Shown here: positions 62,634-64,000 of the stretch, piece by piece
Layout of the letters: every line of letters starts with the position of its first letter
How positions within the stretch are numbered: position 1 is the first letter of the stretch
DNA from: Gordonia westfalica
Lineage (GTDB): Bacteria; Actinomycetota; Actinomycetes; Mycobacteriales; Mycobacteriaceae
Assembly (NCBI RefSeq): GCF_900105725.1
Contig: NZ_FNLM01000036.1
Span: forward strand, 62,001 to 126,000
Reading direction: 5' to 3'
Length of the DNA: 64,000 bases
Translations under genes and position numbers: made by a program
The notes under the pieces: generated by a model
Told to the model about the DNA's origin: nothing
The model's input: only the letters and a program-made list of their open reading frames with translations
Databases searched by the model: none

Positions 62634-63623
62634 ATGAGATCTGACGACTCCCGCCGTCGAATCCGGGCCGGTCTCATCGGAATCGGCGCGATACTCGCGG
62701 TTCTCGCGCTCGCGTTCAACTACCGCTCGATTCCGTTCCTGCCCGGCGTGACCGTCGTGGTCGCCGAGTTCTCCGACGCCAGTGGCCTGAATCCCGACGA
62801 CGAAGTGCACATCGCCGGCGTGGCCGCGGGGAGTGTGCAGTCGATCGAGCTCGCCGAGGACCACGTCGACGTGACGATGCGGCTCACCGACGGCTGGGAG
62901 AAGCTCGGTTCCGAGACCACGGCCTCGATCAAGGTCGAGACCGCGCTCGGGCGTCGCTTCGTCCAACTCACGACCGCCGGCCCCGGCGAGCTCGGCGACC
63001 GAATCCCGGTGTCGCGGACAAGTTCCGGCTTCGACCTCACCGAGTCACTCGACCAGCTCACCGAGACCGTCGGAGACACCGACAAGAAGAGCGTCGTCGA
63101 CGCGGTCGAGAGCCTCGACAAGGTCATGAACGATCTCCCGTCCGACATCGGCGGCTCCCTGGAGAACGTCGCCGCTGCGGCACGGACGGTGTCGTCGCGC
63201 GATGCCGGAATCCGGACGCTTCTGCAGAAGGCCGATTCGGTTTCCGACGTGCTGGCCGAGCGAAAGGGCAACATCACCAGGCTCATCGACGACGGGTCGG
63301 TGCTGTTCGAGACCCTCGTCGATCGGGCCGAGGTGATCCGCAGGCTGCTCACCAGCCTGCGCGCAGTATCCACCGAGATAGAGACGTTCGTCCATGACAC
63401 CGGATCGTCCACCCCACAGATGCTCGAGGAGGTCCGTCAGGTGACGGCCACGCTCAACGCCAACTACGCCAACCTCGAAAAGTCGATCAAGGGGATGCGC
63501 ACATTCGTCATGCAATTCGCCGACGTCCTGGGCAGCGGACCGTTCTTCTCAGTACTGCTCCAGAACATCACGCCGGCCAATCTCCGCGGCCAGCAGCCGG
63601 GCAGTCCGGGAGGCGGGCGATGA
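62634..63623 (+). CDS. mceC: MceC-type protein, mce operon 2
   Basis: 329 aa. Anchor RAGLIGIGAILAVLALAFNY. MlaD domain FSDASGLNPDDEVHIAGVAA and LGRRFVQLTTAGPG. The best ribosome site upstream (GAGGGAGA) points to an ATG at 62618 in another frame that stops after eight codons. The true frame begins at ATG 62634, 16 bases later, within the repeated word ATGAG-TC. Overlaps mceD by ATGA. Confidence 0.9.
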   Translation: MRSDDSRRRIRAGLIGIGAILAVLALAFNYRSIPFLPGVTVVVAEFSDASGLNPDDEVHIAGVAAGSVQSIELAEDHVDVTMRLTDGWEKLGSETTASIKVETALGRRFVQLTTAGPGELGDRIPVSRTSSGFDLTESLDQLTETVGDTDKKSVVDAVESLDKVMNDLPSDIGGSLENVAAAARTVSSRDAGIRTLLQKADSVSDVLAERKGNITRLIDDGSVLFETLVDRAEVIRRLLTSLRAVSTEIETFVHDTGSSTPQMLEEVRQVTATLNANYANLEKSIKGMRTFVMQFADVLGSGPFFSVLLQNITPANLRGQQPGSPGGGR

Positions 63624-64000
63624 GCACGTCATCAGCCGTCAACCGACTCGGCGGGCCCGCGGTCATCGCCCTCGTCATCGTCGCCATGGTGGCCGTGACC
63701 GCGGCGAAGGTATGGGAGAGCACGCACACCTCACGGGCCACAATCTGGTTCACGGACGGCACCGGGCTGTTCGTCGGCGATCCGGTCAAGATGCGCGGCG
63801 TCACCATCGGCACTGTCGAAGCAGTGGAGGCCACACCGGCGAAGGTTCGCGTCGAGGTCTCGTACGACGACTCGGCGTACGTGGACTCCGAGGCACGGGC
63901 GGCGATCGTGGCGCCGACCCTCGTCTCCGGTCGGTATGTTCAGTTCGTCAACCCGGTCAAGCGATCGCCGGCTGGTGCGCTGGAAGACGATGCCGTGGTG
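63620..64000 (+). CDS. mceD: MceD-type protein, mce operon 2, cut by window end
   Basis: First 127 residues. Anchor GPAVIALVIVAMVAVTAAKV. MlaD domain TDGTGLFVGDPVKMRGVTIG and VSGRYVQFVNPVKR. mceE and mceF would be expected beyond the window. Confidence 0.9.
   Translation, partial: MSTSSAVNRLGGPAVIALVIVAMVAVTAAKVWESTHTSRATIWFTDGTGLFVGDPVKMRGVTIGTVEAVEATPAKVRVEVSYDDSAYVDSEARAAIVAPTLVSGRYVQFVNPVKRSPAGALEDDAVV

Noticed and set aside
1..64000. tRNA or rRNA genes
   Set aside because: No cloverleaf with GTTCRA-type T-arm and no conserved rRNA words were noticed at any IS border or gene gap; none can be supported by eye.

Overview
The window is actinobacterial DNA, most like Mycobacteriales (Gordonia, Rhodococcus, Williamsia, Dietzia or Mycolicibacterium). 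Evidence: high G+C, many GTG/TTG starts, short start/stop overlaps, two mce (mycobacterial cell entry) loci with yrbE permease genes, two MmpL/RND lipid transporters, a CYP153 alkane-hydroxylase cluster, a KshB-like reductase and a ChoD-like sterol oxidase. The genus cannot be fixed from sequence alone. The content points to uptake and oxidation of hydrophobic substrates such as alkanes, sterols or terpenoids.

Layout. 1-2.2 kb: an IS481-family transposase cut by the window edge, then decayed DNA. 2.0-7.2 kb: AraC regulator, [2Fe-2S] ferredoxin, CYP153, ferredoxin reductase and a transglutaminase-like gene, followed by a BtrH_N/DUF4872 gene (to 8.2 kb). 8.5-18.5 kb: a second oxidation module with TetR, alpha/beta hydrolase, KshB-like reductase, SDR, Baeyer-Villiger monooxygenase and AurF-like diiron oxygenase on the minus strand. 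DUF4873 and MmpL-1 diverge from it. 18.7-20.7 kb: IS fragments around a complete IS3/IS407-type element (IS-A copy 1). 20.8-25.1 kb: thioesterase, TetR, MmpL-2. 25.1-36.2 kb: nested IS3, IS21 and IS256 elements and remnants. 36.2-47.1 kb: thioesterase 2 diverging from a full mce operon (yrbE x2, mceA-F, Mce-associated protein) and a fatty acyl-CoA ligase. 47.2-47.5 kb: a 31-codon ORF between two hairpins. 47.6-50.6 kb: IS256 fragment, IS-A copy 2 and most of IS-B. 50.6-55.7 kb: an inverted, apparently identical copy of 2.0-7.2 kb. 55.7-64 kb: SDR remnant, TetR, ChoD-like GMC oxidoreductase coupled to a second mce operon that runs off the window.

Two rearrangements explain the architecture. 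First, 2043-7176 is duplicated in inverted orientation at 50596-55729 (5134 bp). The right copy is derived, because genes are cut at both of its ends. Second, the two inverted IS-A copies carry exchanged 4-bp target duplications (CGAA/CCGC and TTCG/GCGG), and each separates mismatched halves of two older transposase genes. Re-inverting the DNA between them restores both genes. The 27.8-kb segment with MmpL-2, the IS nest and the mce operon has therefore flipped by recombination between IS copies.

Likely function (inference): the mce systems and MmpL proteins move lipids across the mycomembrane envelope, and CYP153, BVMO, diiron oxygenase, SDR, hydrolase and acyl-CoA ligase oxidise and activate them. 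A shared ~20-bp motif in the diiron/DUF4873-MmpL and thioesterase/mce divergent promoters suggests joint control. Three otherwise good genes (DUF4873, first yrbE, ChoD-like) each carry a one-base loss in a C or G run, so assembly error must be excluded before calling them dead.
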